From NCBI GenBank assembly GCA_049323615.1, contig JBMOPD010000001.1, positions 1-64,000 of the forward strand: 64,000 nucleotides of DNA. Direction: 5' to 3'. Within the stretch, counting starts at the first letter, position 1. Each line of letters starts with the position of its first letter. The stretch is from JBMOPD01 sp049323615. GTDB lineage: Bacteria > Bacillota > Desulfotomaculia > Desulfotomaculales > Desulfocucumaceae. This document shows, one piece after another, positions 1 through 8,649 of this stretch. The notes below the pieces were generated by a model that was not told the DNA's origin, searched no databases, and saw only the letters and a list, made by a program, of their open reading frames with translations. The position numbers were made by a program, and so were the translations under genes.

Positions 1-93
1 TCGCTCGATTGATGCCTTCTCCCTTTCGATAGCAACCTCTAAAGTATTGTACGTCCCAAAAGAAGGAGCCGGGCTTTAGGAAAGGCTGTAAGC
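1..93. other. Left edge, no identifiable gene
   Basis: One forward frame is open from base 2 to a TAG at 77-79 and could be the last 25 codons of a gene that starts outside the window. The peptide is not one I recognise and its codon use is unremarkable, so this is only a possibility. The terminator downstream at 145-168 does suggest that a rightward transcript enters from the left. Confidence 0.2.
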
Positions 94-121
94 ATTCTGG
101 ATTCTGGATTCTGGATTCTGG
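94..121. repeat. Four tandem copies of ATTCTGG
   Basis: Four perfect head-to-tail copies of the heptamer ATTCTGG, followed by a partial ATTCCC. Related ATTCC-type simple repeats occur between genes at about 13793, 25445, 28827 and 34588, so this looks like one member of a dispersed family in this genome. Confidence 0.75.
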
Positions 122-144
122 ATTCCCGCCGCTGGAACAGCGGC

Positions 145-168
145 GCCGCCCGCAAGGGCGGCTTTTTT
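145..168 (+). terminator. Rho-independent terminator
   Basis: A perfect 7-bp stem, GCCGCCC / GGGCGGC, with a GCAA tetraloop is followed at once by six T. It would end a transcript entering from the left and insulate spoIIP. Confidence 0.85.
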
Positions 169-217
169 ATGTCCCGAAACGCTCAACATAAACCCCGGTT
201 TCCGGGCATAAAATTTT

Positions 218-1432
218 ATGAAAATCCTGGGAAGAAGCGCCGGGGGGATAGCGGCCGTGAATTACTGGGTCCGATACATGCTGTACAGGCACCGCTACAG
301 GCTGTTCAAAATTTACCGGGCGGCAATTTTTTACGGGCTAATCATCCTTTTGTTTTTTTTACTATATAACATACCCCTGGCCGGGTTTCTCTCAAGAACA
401 CTGGGAGGCGGGAATTTTTCCCTTTTTGACATAGCCCTGAGCTGGAGTGAGAGGGACCCCGCGGGGCTGGTCCGCTCCGCGGCCCCCGTGACGGCCTGGG
501 CGGGAAATGAAGAGGATTACCCCGAGGAAATCACCCCCGGCTCACTGGTTACCGCCATGCTGGCTCCTTTCAGGGTAAACCTGAACAGCCCGTGGGACCT
601 CCTGGCCTCGGAAATCCCGGCCCTGGCCGAATTTAAAAGGGAGTACGCTGTTCCTGCAGCGTCCGGCGCTGCACCCGGGACGGACAAAAAGACTCCCGGA
701 TCCGGTACGGGGATGTCGCCGGAGGCCCTGGTGGGGATTTACTACACGCATACCGGGGAAACATACGCCCTGACCGACGGTACCGAGAGGCTTCCGGGCA
801 AAAAGGGCGGGGTGGTGGAGGCGGGCAGGGCCGTAAAGGAGACGCTGGAAAAAGACCACGGCATCCGGGTGGCCCACGACGACACAGTGAATGATGCAAA
901 CTACGGGCTGTCTTACGTGGAGTCCGAGAAAACCGCCCGCCGGCTGTTGGAGGAAAACAGGGACATCCAGATACTGCTTGATATCCACAGGGACGCCGGC
1001 AAACCCCGGGACCAGAGCCTGGTGCGCGTCAACGGGAAGGAAATGGCCCCTATTCTGTTTATCGTCGGGTCGGATGCCCGATTGCCCTTTCCCACCTGGC
1101 GGAACAACTATGATTTTGCCGTTAAACTGGCCGCCGCCATTAATAAAAAGTATCCCGGGCTGTGTACCGGCGTAAGGGTAAAGGAGGGCAGGTACAACCA
1201 GTTCCTGCATCCCCGGGCCTTGCTGGTGGAGATCGGCAGCGTCAGCAATTCCACGGCCGAGGCCATCCAGTCAGCCGGTCTGCTGGCCGGTGAACTGGCC
1301 CGGGAGATAGCGGAACTGGCCCCCGACAAGTTAAAAAGGGCGGGGGGGAGCGGACGGGTGCCTGCTGGCGGGGAGGCGCCGGAACAGGTTGGTATACCTT
1401 TGGAGGTCCGTGCCGAGGCCGATGAAACATAG
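218..1432 (+). CDS. spoIIP: Stage II sporulation protein P
   Basis: SpoIIP is the peptidoglycan amidase/endopeptidase of the engulfment machine (with SpoIID and SpoIIM) that thins septal wall during sporulation. The 404 residues show a basic N-terminus, a transmembrane helix at about 36-57, a low-complexity linker to about 170, and the catalytic domain with YTHTGETY, DIHRD and LVEIGS carrying the family's zinc-binding and catalytic His/Glu. The ATG at 218 has no clear ribosome site. A GTG at 257 (residue 14) sits behind a GGGGGGA run and is a credible alternative start. Its place ahead of lepA is usual for Clostridia. Confidence 0.93.
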   Translation: MKILGRSAGGIAAVNYWVRYMLYRHRYRLFKIYRAAIFYGLIILLFFLLYNIPLAGFLSRTLGGGNFSLFDIALSWSERDPAGLVRSAAPVTAWAGNEEDYPEEITPGSLVTAMLAPFRVNLNSPWDLLASEIPALAEFKREYAVPAASGAAPGTDKKTPGSGTGMSPEALVGIYYTHTGETYALTDGTERLPGKKGGVVEAGRAVKETLEKDHGIRVAHDDTVNDANYGLSYVESEKTARRLLEENRDIQILLDIHRDAGKPRDQSLVRVNGKEMAPILFIVGSDARLPFPTWRNNYDFAVKLAAAINKKYPGLCTGVRVKEGRYNQFLHPRALLVEIGSVSNSTAEAIQSAGLLAGELAREIAELAPDKLKRAGGSGRVPAGGEAPEQVGIPLEVRAEADET

Positions 1433-1508
1433 GAAATGTAATAAACTTTCCTTAACCTGACAATAATGTAACTAAAGTTAAAAATAAATATATTCAGGAA
1501 GGGAATTT

Positions 1509-1886
1509 ATGCTGGAAAAAGGTTATACCATACCGGTCATGTTGGGGATATGCCTGGGCCTGATCATGGCGGGTGTGCAGATATCGGCCACCGCCCTCAA
1601 TGCCGCGGTGGGCCACCAGCGGGATATAAGCCTGGTGGTCGTTGATAATATAGACAGGAACGGGATAAGCGGGCAGGTGTTGGGGAAGAAATTTGATATC
1701 AGCCTCCCCCTGCCGGGAGATACGGGAGAAGCCGACCTGGCCGCGCCGGAAAGGGCCAGGGAGATTTACCGCCAGTGCCGGGAAAAAGTGTACCCGGCGG
1801 GCGCCGAAGTGTATACCGGGCTGGAAAGGTCCGCCCGGGAAGCGGCAAAGGAACTTAATGAACGCTGGCGGACGCTGATTCACTGA
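1509..1886 (+). CDS. Small membrane-anchored protein of unknown function
   Basis: The protein has 125 residues, with one hydrophobic helix at about residues 7-29 and then a mixed, charged soluble part rich in Glu and Arg. I do not recognise the family. The ATG follows an AGGAAGGGAA ribosome site at 1497-1506. It lies between spoIIP and lepA on the same strand, 76 bp after spoIIP, so cotranscription and a spore-related role are possible but are only inferred from position. Confidence 0.7.
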   Translation: MLEKGYTIPVMLGICLGLIMAGVQISATALNAAVGHQRDISLVVVDNIDRNGISGQVLGKKFDISLPLPGDTGEADLAAPERAREIYRQCREKVYPAGAEVYTGLERSAREAAKELNERWRTLIH

Positions 1887-1936
1887 ACGATTCCTCCGGT
1901 CCTCCAGGCCGGGATGTCCTCCCTTCAATGGTTAGA

Positions 1937-1965
1937 TAGACTTTTTCAATGGCCTCTGATATAAT
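1937..1965 (+). promoter_or_regulatory. SigA-type promoter for lepA
   Basis: The -35 is TAGACT (1937-1942), a 17-bp spacer follows, and the -10 is a perfect TATAAT (1960-1965). It lies 45 bp before the lepA start, so lepA can be expressed independently of the sporulation gene upstream. Confidence 0.6.
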
Positions 1966-2010
1966 GTCACATTGGAAATATGACTGGTTATTCAGCGGGA
2001 GGGCGTTAAT

Positions 2011-3816
2011 TTGCAGAAGGAGCAGGAACTGATCAGGAATTTTTGCATAATTGCCCATATAGATCACGGCAAGTCCACGCTGGCGGACAGGCTCCTGGAG
2101 TGTACCGGGGCATTGAGCCAGCGCCAGATGACTGCCCAGGTGCTGGACCAGATGGACCTGGAGCGGGAGCGGGGCATCACCATCAAGATGCAGGCGGTCC
2201 GCCTCAAATACACTGCCCGGGACGGGAAGACGTACCAGCTGAACCTTATCGACACACCGGGACACGTGGACTTTTCCTACGAAGTGTCCCGCAGCCTGGC
2301 TGCCTGTGAGGGGGCCCTGCTGGTGGTGGATGCCGTCCAGGGCATAGAGGCCCAGACCCTGGCCAATGTCTACATGGCCATTGACAACAACCTGGAAATA
2401 ATCCCGGTGATAAACAAGATCGACCTCCCGGGGGCCGATCCCGGCCGGGTGAAAAAGGAAATCGAGGACGTAATCGGCCTGGACACCGCGGACACAGTGC
2501 TGGTCTCGGCAAAAACGGGGACGGGCATCGGGGAGTTGCTGGAACAGATAGTCTCCAAGATCCCGCCCCCCCGGGGTGAAACCGGCGCGCCCCTCAAAGC
2601 CCTGATCTTTGACTCCCACTACGACTCCTACAAGGGAGTTATCGCCTACGTCCGCATCATGGAGGGAAGGCTGGAAAAGGGGGACGTGATCCGGATGATG
2701 TCCACCGGAAAGGAATTTGAGGTGGACGAGGTGGGTATATTCCGCCCGTACATGGAGAGGGTGGACGCCCTTAATACCGGCGAGGTGGGTTTCATGGCGG
2801 CCGGTATTAAAAATGTCAAGGACAGCAGGGTGGGGGACACGGTGACCAGCGCATCCAGGCCGGCCGGGGAGCCGCTGCCGGGCTACCGGAAGGTCACCCC
2901 CATGGTCTACTGCGGCCTGTACCCGGTTGACAACAGCCAGTACGAAGACTTAAGGGACGCCCTGGAAAAACTTAAGCTTAACGACGCCTCCCTGGTATAT
3001 GATCCCGAGAACTCCGAGGCCCTGGGTTTTGGTTTCCGCTGCGGCTTCCTGGGGCTTTTGCATATGGAGATAGTCCAGGAAAGGCTGGAGAGGGAATACC
3101 AGCTCAACCTGATCACCACCGCTCCCAGCGTGGTGTACAGGATTACCACCACCTCCGGGGAGGTGCTGGAGATTGACAACCCCACCAAGCTGCCCCCGCC
3201 CGGAAAAATTGCCAAAACCGAGGAACCTTACATTACGGCCACGATTATGGTCCCCAAGGAATACGTGGGTACTGTGATGGAATTGTGCCAGGACAGGCGG
3301 GGTATTTTCCGGAACATGGAGTATATGGGGGAGAGCAGGGTAATGCTTTCTTACCTGCTTCCTTTGAGCGAAATCATTTTTGATTTCTTCGACCAGCTTA
3401 AATCCAGGACCAGGGGATACGGGTCCCTGGATTACGAACTGAGCGGGTACCGGGAAAGTAAACTGGTCAAGCTGGATATAATGATTAACGGGGAGCCGCT
3501 GGATGCGCTGACCAACATAGTGCACCGCGACAAGGCCTACACCCGCGGGCGGCAGCTGGTTGAAAAGCTGCGCGGGCTGATCCCCCGCCAGCTGTTTGAC
3601 GTTCCGGTGCAGGCGGCCATAGGAAACAAGGTTATCGCCAGGGAAACAATCAAGGCCAGGCGCAAAGATGTGCTGGCCAAGTGCTACGGTGGGGACATCA
3701 CCAGGAAGAGAAAACTCCTGGAAAAACAAAAAGAAGGCAAAAAGCGTATGAAGCAGGTGGGCAGCGTCGAAATTCCCCAGGAGGCCTTTATGGCCGTACT
3801 TTCGGTAAAGGATTGA
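2011..3816 (+). CDS. lepA: Elongation factor 4 (LepA)
   Basis: EF4 is a ribosome-binding translational GTPase that acts on stalled or mis-translocated ribosomes. The 601 residues match the family's usual length. G1 is AHIDHGKST near residue 14, followed by DTPGHVDF and NKID. The C-terminus carries the LepA-specific domain (GGDITRKRKLLEKQKEGK, then the KQVGSVEIPQEAF tail). The start is TTG, preceded by GCGGGAGGGCG. It is followed by 215 bp without a gene before hemW. Confidence 0.97.
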   Translation: MQKEQELIRNFCIIAHIDHGKSTLADRLLECTGALSQRQMTAQVLDQMDLERERGITIKMQAVRLKYTARDGKTYQLNLIDTPGHVDFSYEVSRSLAACEGALLVVDAVQGIEAQTLANVYMAIDNNLEIIPVINKIDLPGADPGRVKKEIEDVIGLDTADTVLVSAKTGTGIGELLEQIVSKIPPPRGETGAPLKALIFDSHYDSYKGVIAYVRIMEGRLEKGDVIRMMSTGKEFEVDEVGIFRPYMERVDALNTGEVGFMAAGIKNVKDSRVGDTVTSASRPAGEPLPGYRKVTPMVYCGLYPVDNSQYEDLRDALEKLKLNDASLVYDPENSEALGFGFRCGFLGLLHMEIVQERLEREYQLNLITTAPSVVYRITTTSGEVLEIDNPTKLPPPGKIAKTEEPYITATIMVPKEYVGTVMELCQDRRGIFRNMEYMGESRVMLSYLLPLSEIIFDFFDQLKSRTRGYGSLDYELSGYRESKLVKLDIMINGEPLDALTNIVHRDKAYTRGRQLVEKLRGLIPRQLFDVPVQAAIGNKVIARETIKARRKDVLAKCYGGDITRKRKLLEKQKEGKKRMKQVGSVEIPQEAFMAVLSVKD

Positions 3817-4031
3817 TGCCGCTTCTACTCTGGAAATACTCTCCCTTTTCTGAGTGTGCGGAGGGGGGGAGGACCTTTCAGGCCGGAGCGTAGAGCCGGT
3901 TCAACCGCAGGATCGAAAGCCCGGATCTTCCAACCGCACCCCAGGCCACAGATTTTCATTGTCCGTGGTGCCGTGTTTTTAAGGCATAAGGGTCTGGATT
4001 CCTGTTTTCAAACAAAGCGGAGGTTCCCGCC

Positions 4032-5168
4032 ATGCCTATAGGTCTTTATATCCACATCCCCTTCTGTTTAAAAAAATGCAACTACTGCAGCTTTGTCTCC
4101 TTCCCCGGGGAGGACGGTTTGGTTTCCTCCTATATTGGTGCGCTGGGCAGGGAAATAGAAATCCGTGCCCGGGCGCTGGCCCCGGAGGAAAGAATCATAG
4201 ACAGTGTTTACGTCGGCGGGGGTACCCCCACCTGCCTGTCCGGGGAACAACTGGCGGGGCTGACGGAAAAGGTTTTTTCCTGCTTCAGTGTTGAGCCGGG
4301 GGCTGAAATAACGGTGGAGGCCAACCCCGGCACCATAGACCGCGGCAAGCTGGCCACCCTTAAGAATGCCGGGTATAACCGGCTCAGTCTGGGGTTTCAG
4401 GCCTGCCATCCGGACCTTTTAAACACCCTCGGGAGGATACACTCCTATCCCGGGGCGGAAATGTCCTTTCTGGAGGCCCGCCGGGCGGGTTTTGACAATA
4501 TAAGCGTGGACCTCATTTTCGGCATCCCCGGCCAGAGTTCCGGCCAGTGGCGCAGTTGCCTGGAAAGGGTGGCGGATTTAGGCCCCGACCATATATCGGC
4601 ATACGGGCTGCAGCTGGAGGAGAACACTCCGCTGTACGGGGCGGTCCAAAGGGGAACGCCGGCAGCGTGCCCGGAGGACCTGGAGGCGGACATGTATGCC
4701 GACCTGATGGAAACACTGGCCGCATACGGCTATATCCATTATGAAATATCAAATTTCGCCCTGCCCGGACGCTTCTGCCGCCACAACCTGCGGTACTGGC
4801 ACAACCGTGAATACCTGGGACTTGGTCTGGCGGCCCACTCTTACCTGGGCGGAAAGAGGTTTTCCAACGAGGCCGATCTGGGCCGGTATTTCGGAGGGCT
4901 GGCGGAAGACAGACTCCCGGTATGCTGGGAGGAGGAAACAGACGCGGGGACCGAAATGTCCGAAACAGTCTTTTTAGGGCTGCGCCTTGTGGAGGGCCTT
5001 GATACCGGCAAATTCAGGGAAAGATTCGGGAAAGGTATCGGCGAAGTTTACGGGCGGGAGATTGAGCGCCTGGCCGCCCTGAAACTGATAGAAATGTCGG
5101 GTAACCACCTGCGCCTTACCCGGAGAGGGCTGATGCTGGGCAACCTGGTTTTTGCAGAGTTTGTTTAA
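4032..5168 (+). CDS. hemW: Radical SAM protein HemW (HemN-like)
   Basis: HemW is a radical SAM protein related to oxygen-independent coproporphyrinogen oxidase and is now regarded as a heme chaperone. The cluster motif is C12-X3-C16-X2-C19 (CLKKCNYC), followed by GGGTPTCL, VEANPGT and a HemN C-terminal domain; length is 378 residues. A GGAGG ribosome site lies ahead of the ATG. In many Firmicutes it sits between lepA and hrcA, as here. A true coproporphyrinogen oxidase is a less likely reading. Confidence 0.92.
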   Translation: MPIGLYIHIPFCLKKCNYCSFVSFPGEDGLVSSYIGALGREIEIRARALAPEERIIDSVYVGGGTPTCLSGEQLAGLTEKVFSCFSVEPGAEITVEANPGTIDRGKLATLKNAGYNRLSLGFQACHPDLLNTLGRIHSYPGAEMSFLEARRAGFDNISVDLIFGIPGQSSGQWRSCLERVADLGPDHISAYGLQLEENTPLYGAVQRGTPAACPEDLEADMYADLMETLAAYGYIHYEISNFALPGRFCRHNLRYWHNREYLGLGLAAHSYLGGKRFSNEADLGRYFGGLAEDRLPVCWEEETDAGTEMSETVFLGLRLVEGLDTGKFRERFGKGIGEVYGREIERLAALKLIEMSGNHLRLTRRGLMLGNLVFAEFV

Positions 5169-5227
5169 AGCCCGGCCGCCCCGAAAAACTGTCTGACGGC
5201 CGATTGCCGGATGCGCAATAGTAAAGC

Positions 5228-5256
5228 TTGACAAATTAGATCTGCGGTGCTATTTT
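5228..5256 (+). promoter_or_regulatory. Promoter of the hrcA heat-shock operon
   Basis: The -35 is a perfect TTGACA (5228-5233), the spacer is 17 bp, and the -10 is TATTTT (5251-5256). The predicted start of transcription falls just before or at the CIRCE operator, so HrcA bound there would block initiation. Confidence 0.85.
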
Positions 5257-5269
5257 TTACGTATAGGCA

Positions 5270-5296
5270 TTAGCACTCAATAATCAAGAGTGCTAA
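5270..5296 (+). promoter_or_regulatory. CIRCE operator (HrcA binding site)
   Basis: TTAGCACTC (5270-5278), nine bases of spacer, then GAGTGCTAA (5288-5296). This is an exact match to the CIRCE consensus, 9-9-9. HrcA is encoded immediately downstream, giving the usual autorepressed heat-shock circuit. All genes through dnaJ, including the chaperonin, would come under it. Confidence 0.97.
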
Positions 5297-5316
5297 CAAG
5301 GGAAGGTGGTCCGGCT

Positions 5317-6360
5317 ATGAAAATGGACACCCGCAAACAGCAGGTCCTCCTGGCCATCATTACGGACTATGTTTCCACTGCTGAACCGGTTGGTTCAAGG
5401 ACCATTGCCCGTAAATACGATCTGGGTGTCAGTCCTGCCACCATCAGGAACGAGATGTCGGACCTGGAGGAGATGGGGTACATTGAACAGCCCCACACCT
5501 CGGCCGGCAGGATTCCGTCCCAGCGGGGCTACCGGTACTACGTAGACTTTTTAATGAAGAGAAAGGACCTGACCAGCCAGGATGAGGATCTGATACGCCG
5601 GGGGTATGAGCAGAAGGTAAGGGATATCGGCCAGGTAATCCACCGCACCGGTATGATGCTTTCCCAGATGACCAGACATACGGCGGTAATCATGTCCCCC
5701 AGGGTGGAAACCAGCGCCTTCAAGCACATACAGCTGGTACTGCTGAATGCCGGGCAGGCTATGGTGATAGTGGTCATGAATACCGGGGCTCTGCAAAACA
5801 GCATCATCGAGGTGCCTGAAGGGGTCACCCAGGTTGACCTGGACACCATTTCGGGCGTTTTAAACGCCAAACTCCAGGGCCTTACCGTGGACAAGATAAA
5901 AATGACGCTAATCAGGGAAATTTACCTGGAGCTGTCCAAACACAGAAACATACTTGACCTGGCCATGCACCTGATTCAGAGCGGGCTGGCCCCCAACAGG
6001 GAGGATAAGATATACCTGGGCGGGATGTTTAATATACTGAATCAGCCCGAGTTTCACAACATTGAAAAAGTAAAGACCCTTTTGAGCCTTCTGGAGCAGG
6101 AGGATATGCTGCACAACCTGCTGGCGGTGAGCGAGCCCGGAGATGGCGTCGCGGTCCGCATCGGCAACGAGATGAAGAGGGAAGAGGTCAGGGAGTGCAG
6201 CATGGTGGTGGCCAACTACCATATCGATGGCAAGCCGGTGGGATCAATAGGCGTCCTGGGCCCCACCAGGATGGATTACGCCTGGGTGGTCAGCGTGGTC
6301 GACTTTATGACCCGAAGCCTGTCCGAAACGATGGAAAAAATGATTAAGGGATGGAGATAA
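5317..6360 (+). CDS. hrcA: Heat-inducible transcription repressor HrcA
   Basis: HrcA represses class I heat-shock genes by binding CIRCE. It has 347 residues: an N-terminal winged helix (VGSRTIARKYDLGVSPATIRN region), then the GAF-like HrcA domain to the C-terminus. I chose the ATG at 5317, which follows GGGAAGGTGG with good spacing. A GTG at 5290 in the same frame lies inside CIRCE and cannot be the natural start. The stop is 6 bp before the chaperonin gene. Confidence 0.96.
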   Translation: MKMDTRKQQVLLAIITDYVSTAEPVGSRTIARKYDLGVSPATIRNEMSDLEEMGYIEQPHTSAGRIPSQRGYRYYVDFLMKRKDLTSQDEDLIRRGYEQKVRDIGQVIHRTGMMLSQMTRHTAVIMSPRVETSAFKHIQLVLLNAGQAMVIVVMNTGALQNSIIEVPEGVTQVDLDTISGVLNAKLQGLTVDKIKMTLIREIYLELSKHRNILDLAMHLIQSGLAPNREDKIYLGGMFNILNQPEFHNIEKVKTLLSLLEQEDMLHNLLAVSEPGDGVAVRIGNEMKREEVRECSMVVANYHIDGKPVGSIGVLGPTRMDYAWVVSVVDFMTRSLSETMEKMIKGWR

Positions 6361-6366
6361 CCGAAA

Positions 6367-7926
6367 ATGAGTCTGAAACAGCAGGCCAGTTCCGGCGCCG
6401 AGGTAAACGAACGGATGGCCGCCCTGGTTTCCAACGCCAACGCCATCAGGGCCATAGCCTCGGCGGTGGAGGGAACACTGGGGCCCAAGGGCCTCGATAC
6501 GATGCTGGTGGATAAATTCGGGGAAGTGGTGATCACCAATGATGGTGTAACCATATTGACCATGATGGAGGCCAACCACCCGGCTGCCAGGATGCTGATA
6601 AACATTGCCAGGGCCCAGCAAGAGGAAATAGGTGACGGCACCACCACGGCCACGGTACTGGCCGGAGCGCTGGTGGGCGCCGGGGTGGAGCAGGTTTCCA
6701 GGGGCGTTCCGGTGGCCCGGGTGATTGAAGGGCTCAGGGCCGGTGTCCTCACCGGGATAAAGGCTATAAAACAGCGGGCCAGGCCCGTTGAGGATATCCG
6801 GGACGCCATGATCAGGCAGGTTGCCCTGGTGGCCGGCAGGGGACACGAAGATATCGCCGACCTGGTGGTCGGGGCCGCAGAGATGGTGGGCAGGGAAAAA
6901 CTATTGGACCGCTCCTTTAAGTTTGCCGATACCGTGGTGGCCGAGGAGGGGGCGGAAAACCAGGTTTTCAGAGGGGTGATCATCAGCAAGGAGCGCATCA
7001 ACCGGCAAATGCCGGCGGAGATCAGGGATGTCGGGGTCCTTGTCATTGATGACGCCCTGGAGCCCGAGGAGATTGAGGACGAGGCCCTGTCCACCGAGGC
7101 CGGCTTTGCCCGTTATATGGAACTGCAAAACCAGTTCCGGGCGAATGTCAACAGGATAGTGGAGATGGGGGTCGGCCTGGTGCTGGTGGACCGGGGAGTG
7201 GACGATATGGCCGAGGAAATACTCACCGATGCCGGCGTAATGGTTGTGCAGAGAGTTTTGTCAGCCGAGCTGCGCAAGGCCGCGGAGCACACCGGGGCCC
7301 GCATGATCAAAAGAAACGGCCTGAAAAAGGACCTCGACCAGCTGGCAAAATGCCTGGGGAAAGCCGGCAGGGTATACAACGACGAGAAGCTGGAACAGGT
7401 ATGGATCCAGGACGGTGGGGGAAAATCCATGGCCACGGTGCTGGTGGGCGCAGCCACCGCTGAGGTGGTCGGTGAAAGGGAGCGCATCGCCAAGGATGCC
7501 GCTGCGGCGGTACAGGCGGCGGTAATGGGCGGTGTGGTTCCGGGCGGCGGTTCGGTGGAACTGGCCGCAGCCGGGGATGTGGAGAAAATTCGTTCGGAAA
7601 TGCGGGGTATGGCGGTCTACGGAGTGGACTGCGTGGTGGAATCCCTGAAAAGGCCCATGGCCCAGATAGTGGCCAACGCCGGTTTTAACCCGCTGGAAAA
7701 GCTGGGTGATGTCATAGCGGCCCAGTCCGCAAGCGGAAAGGATTCCCTGGCGGTAGACTGCGATACCGGTGAAATAAGGGATATGTATGAAATCGGCGTG
7801 GTGGACCCGTGCCTGGTGAAAACCTATGCCCTTAAGGCCGCCGGTGAAGTGGCCGAGGCCATATTAAGGATAGACACCATTATTAAAAAGCGGGAGGAAA
7901 GGGCTGACCGGGAGCAGGATAATTAG
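6367..7926 (+). CDS. Group III (archaeal-like) chaperonin
   Basis: This 519-residue protein belongs to the TCP-1/thermosome side of the chaperonin family, not to GroEL. Visible motifs are EGTLGPKGLD (about 37-46), ITNDGVTIL (57-65), the ATPase signature GDGTTTATVLAGALV (88-102) and GGGS near 394. Bacterial archaeal-like chaperonins (group III) are known from Carboxydothermus and relatives, encoded within the hsp70 operon. This gene fits, lying between hrcA and grpE. Such chaperonins close with a built-in lid and need no GroES; none is seen here. Placement under CIRCE implies heat induction. Confidence 0.93.
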   Translation: MSLKQQASSGAEVNERMAALVSNANAIRAIASAVEGTLGPKGLDTMLVDKFGEVVITNDGVTILTMMEANHPAARMLINIARAQQEEIGDGTTTATVLAGALVGAGVEQVSRGVPVARVIEGLRAGVLTGIKAIKQRARPVEDIRDAMIRQVALVAGRGHEDIADLVVGAAEMVGREKLLDRSFKFADTVVAEEGAENQVFRGVIISKERINRQMPAEIRDVGVLVIDDALEPEEIEDEALSTEAGFARYMELQNQFRANVNRIVEMGVGLVLVDRGVDDMAEEILTDAGVMVVQRVLSAELRKAAEHTGARMIKRNGLKKDLDQLAKCLGKAGRVYNDEKLEQVWIQDGGGKSMATVLVGAATAEVVGERERIAKDAAAAVQAAVMGGVVPGGGSVELAAAGDVEKIRSEMRGMAVYGVDCVVESLKRPMAQIVANAGFNPLEKLGDVIAAQSASGKDSLAVDCDTGEIRDMYEIGVVDPCLVKTYALKAAGEVAEAILRIDTIIKKREERADREQDN

Positions 7927-7970
7927 ATCCGGCCGTTAAAAGCGGCCGTTATACGAGGTGAGGATGTTAT

Positions 7971-8579
7971 ATGGAAGAAAGGGAATTAAAAATTGAAGAT
8001 AATCCGGTTATGGAACAGCCTGCCGGGGACAACCCGGAAACCGGAGAAGATACCGCCCCCGTTGAACGGGGAAATGGCGCCGAAGCGGAGGATGCCGCTG
8101 AAAAGGCGCCGGAAGGGGATGACAGGGAAAGCCTGCTGGCCATGCTGGACCAGGAAAAATCAAGGGCGGAGGATTACTACAACCGCCTGGTCAGGATGCA
8201 GGCCGATTTTGAAAACTACCGCAAAAGGGTGGCCAAGGAGCGGGAAGAGCTGTTTAAATACGCCTCCGGGCAACTGGTAGTCGCCCTGCTGCCGGTGATG
8301 GACAATTTTGAGAGGGCCCTGGCGGTTAAATACGATGATACGGAACAGCTGCTGGCCGGTGTGGAAATGATCAAGCGCCAGCTGGAGGATGTTTTGGCCA
8401 GGGAGGGGCTTGAACCTATTCCCACTGTGGGCGAGCAGTTTAACCCGGAGATACACGAGGCCGTGATGACTGAGAAAAGCGAGGATTACCCCGAAAATAC
8501 CATAACCGGGGAACTGAGGCGGGGGTTCACCCTGAAGGGGAAGGTTATCAGGGCGGCCATGGTAAAGGTGGCCGGATGA
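7971..8579 (+). CDS. grpE: Nucleotide exchange factor GrpE
   Basis: GrpE releases ADP from DnaK. It has 202 residues: an acidic, poorly conserved N-terminus (to about 50), a long helix with RLVRMQADFENYRKR, and a C-terminal beta domain ending GFTLKGKVIRAAMVKVAG, the usual family close. The ATG follows GAGGTGAGG. A short GC-rich inverted repeat (GGCCG / CGGCC, about 7931-7946) in the 44-bp gap after the chaperonin gene lacks a T-run and might only modulate or protect the transcript. Confidence 0.96.
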   Translation: MEERELKIEDNPVMEQPAGDNPETGEDTAPVERGNGAEAEDAAEKAPEGDDRESLLAMLDQEKSRAEDYYNRLVRMQADFENYRKRVAKEREELFKYASGQLVVALLPVMDNFERALAVKYDDTEQLLAGVEMIKRQLEDVLAREGLEPIPTVGEQFNPEIHEAVMTEKSEDYPENTITGELRRGFTLKGKVIRAAMVKVAG

Positions 8580-8649
8580 ATTCAGACATCGCAATAATAA
8601 CGCCGGTAATTATTAAACCGTAAAGGGATGTATTGAAAGGGAGGTTACT

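Noticed and set aside
5169..5227. Short inverted repeat CCGGCCGCCC region after hemW as a terminator
   Set aside because: No adequate stem with a T-run; hemW transcripts may simply end elsewhere.
6276..7094. Minus-strand open frame opposite the chaperonin gene
   Set aside because: Shadow of the chaperonin; Ser/Thr-rich low-complexity product.
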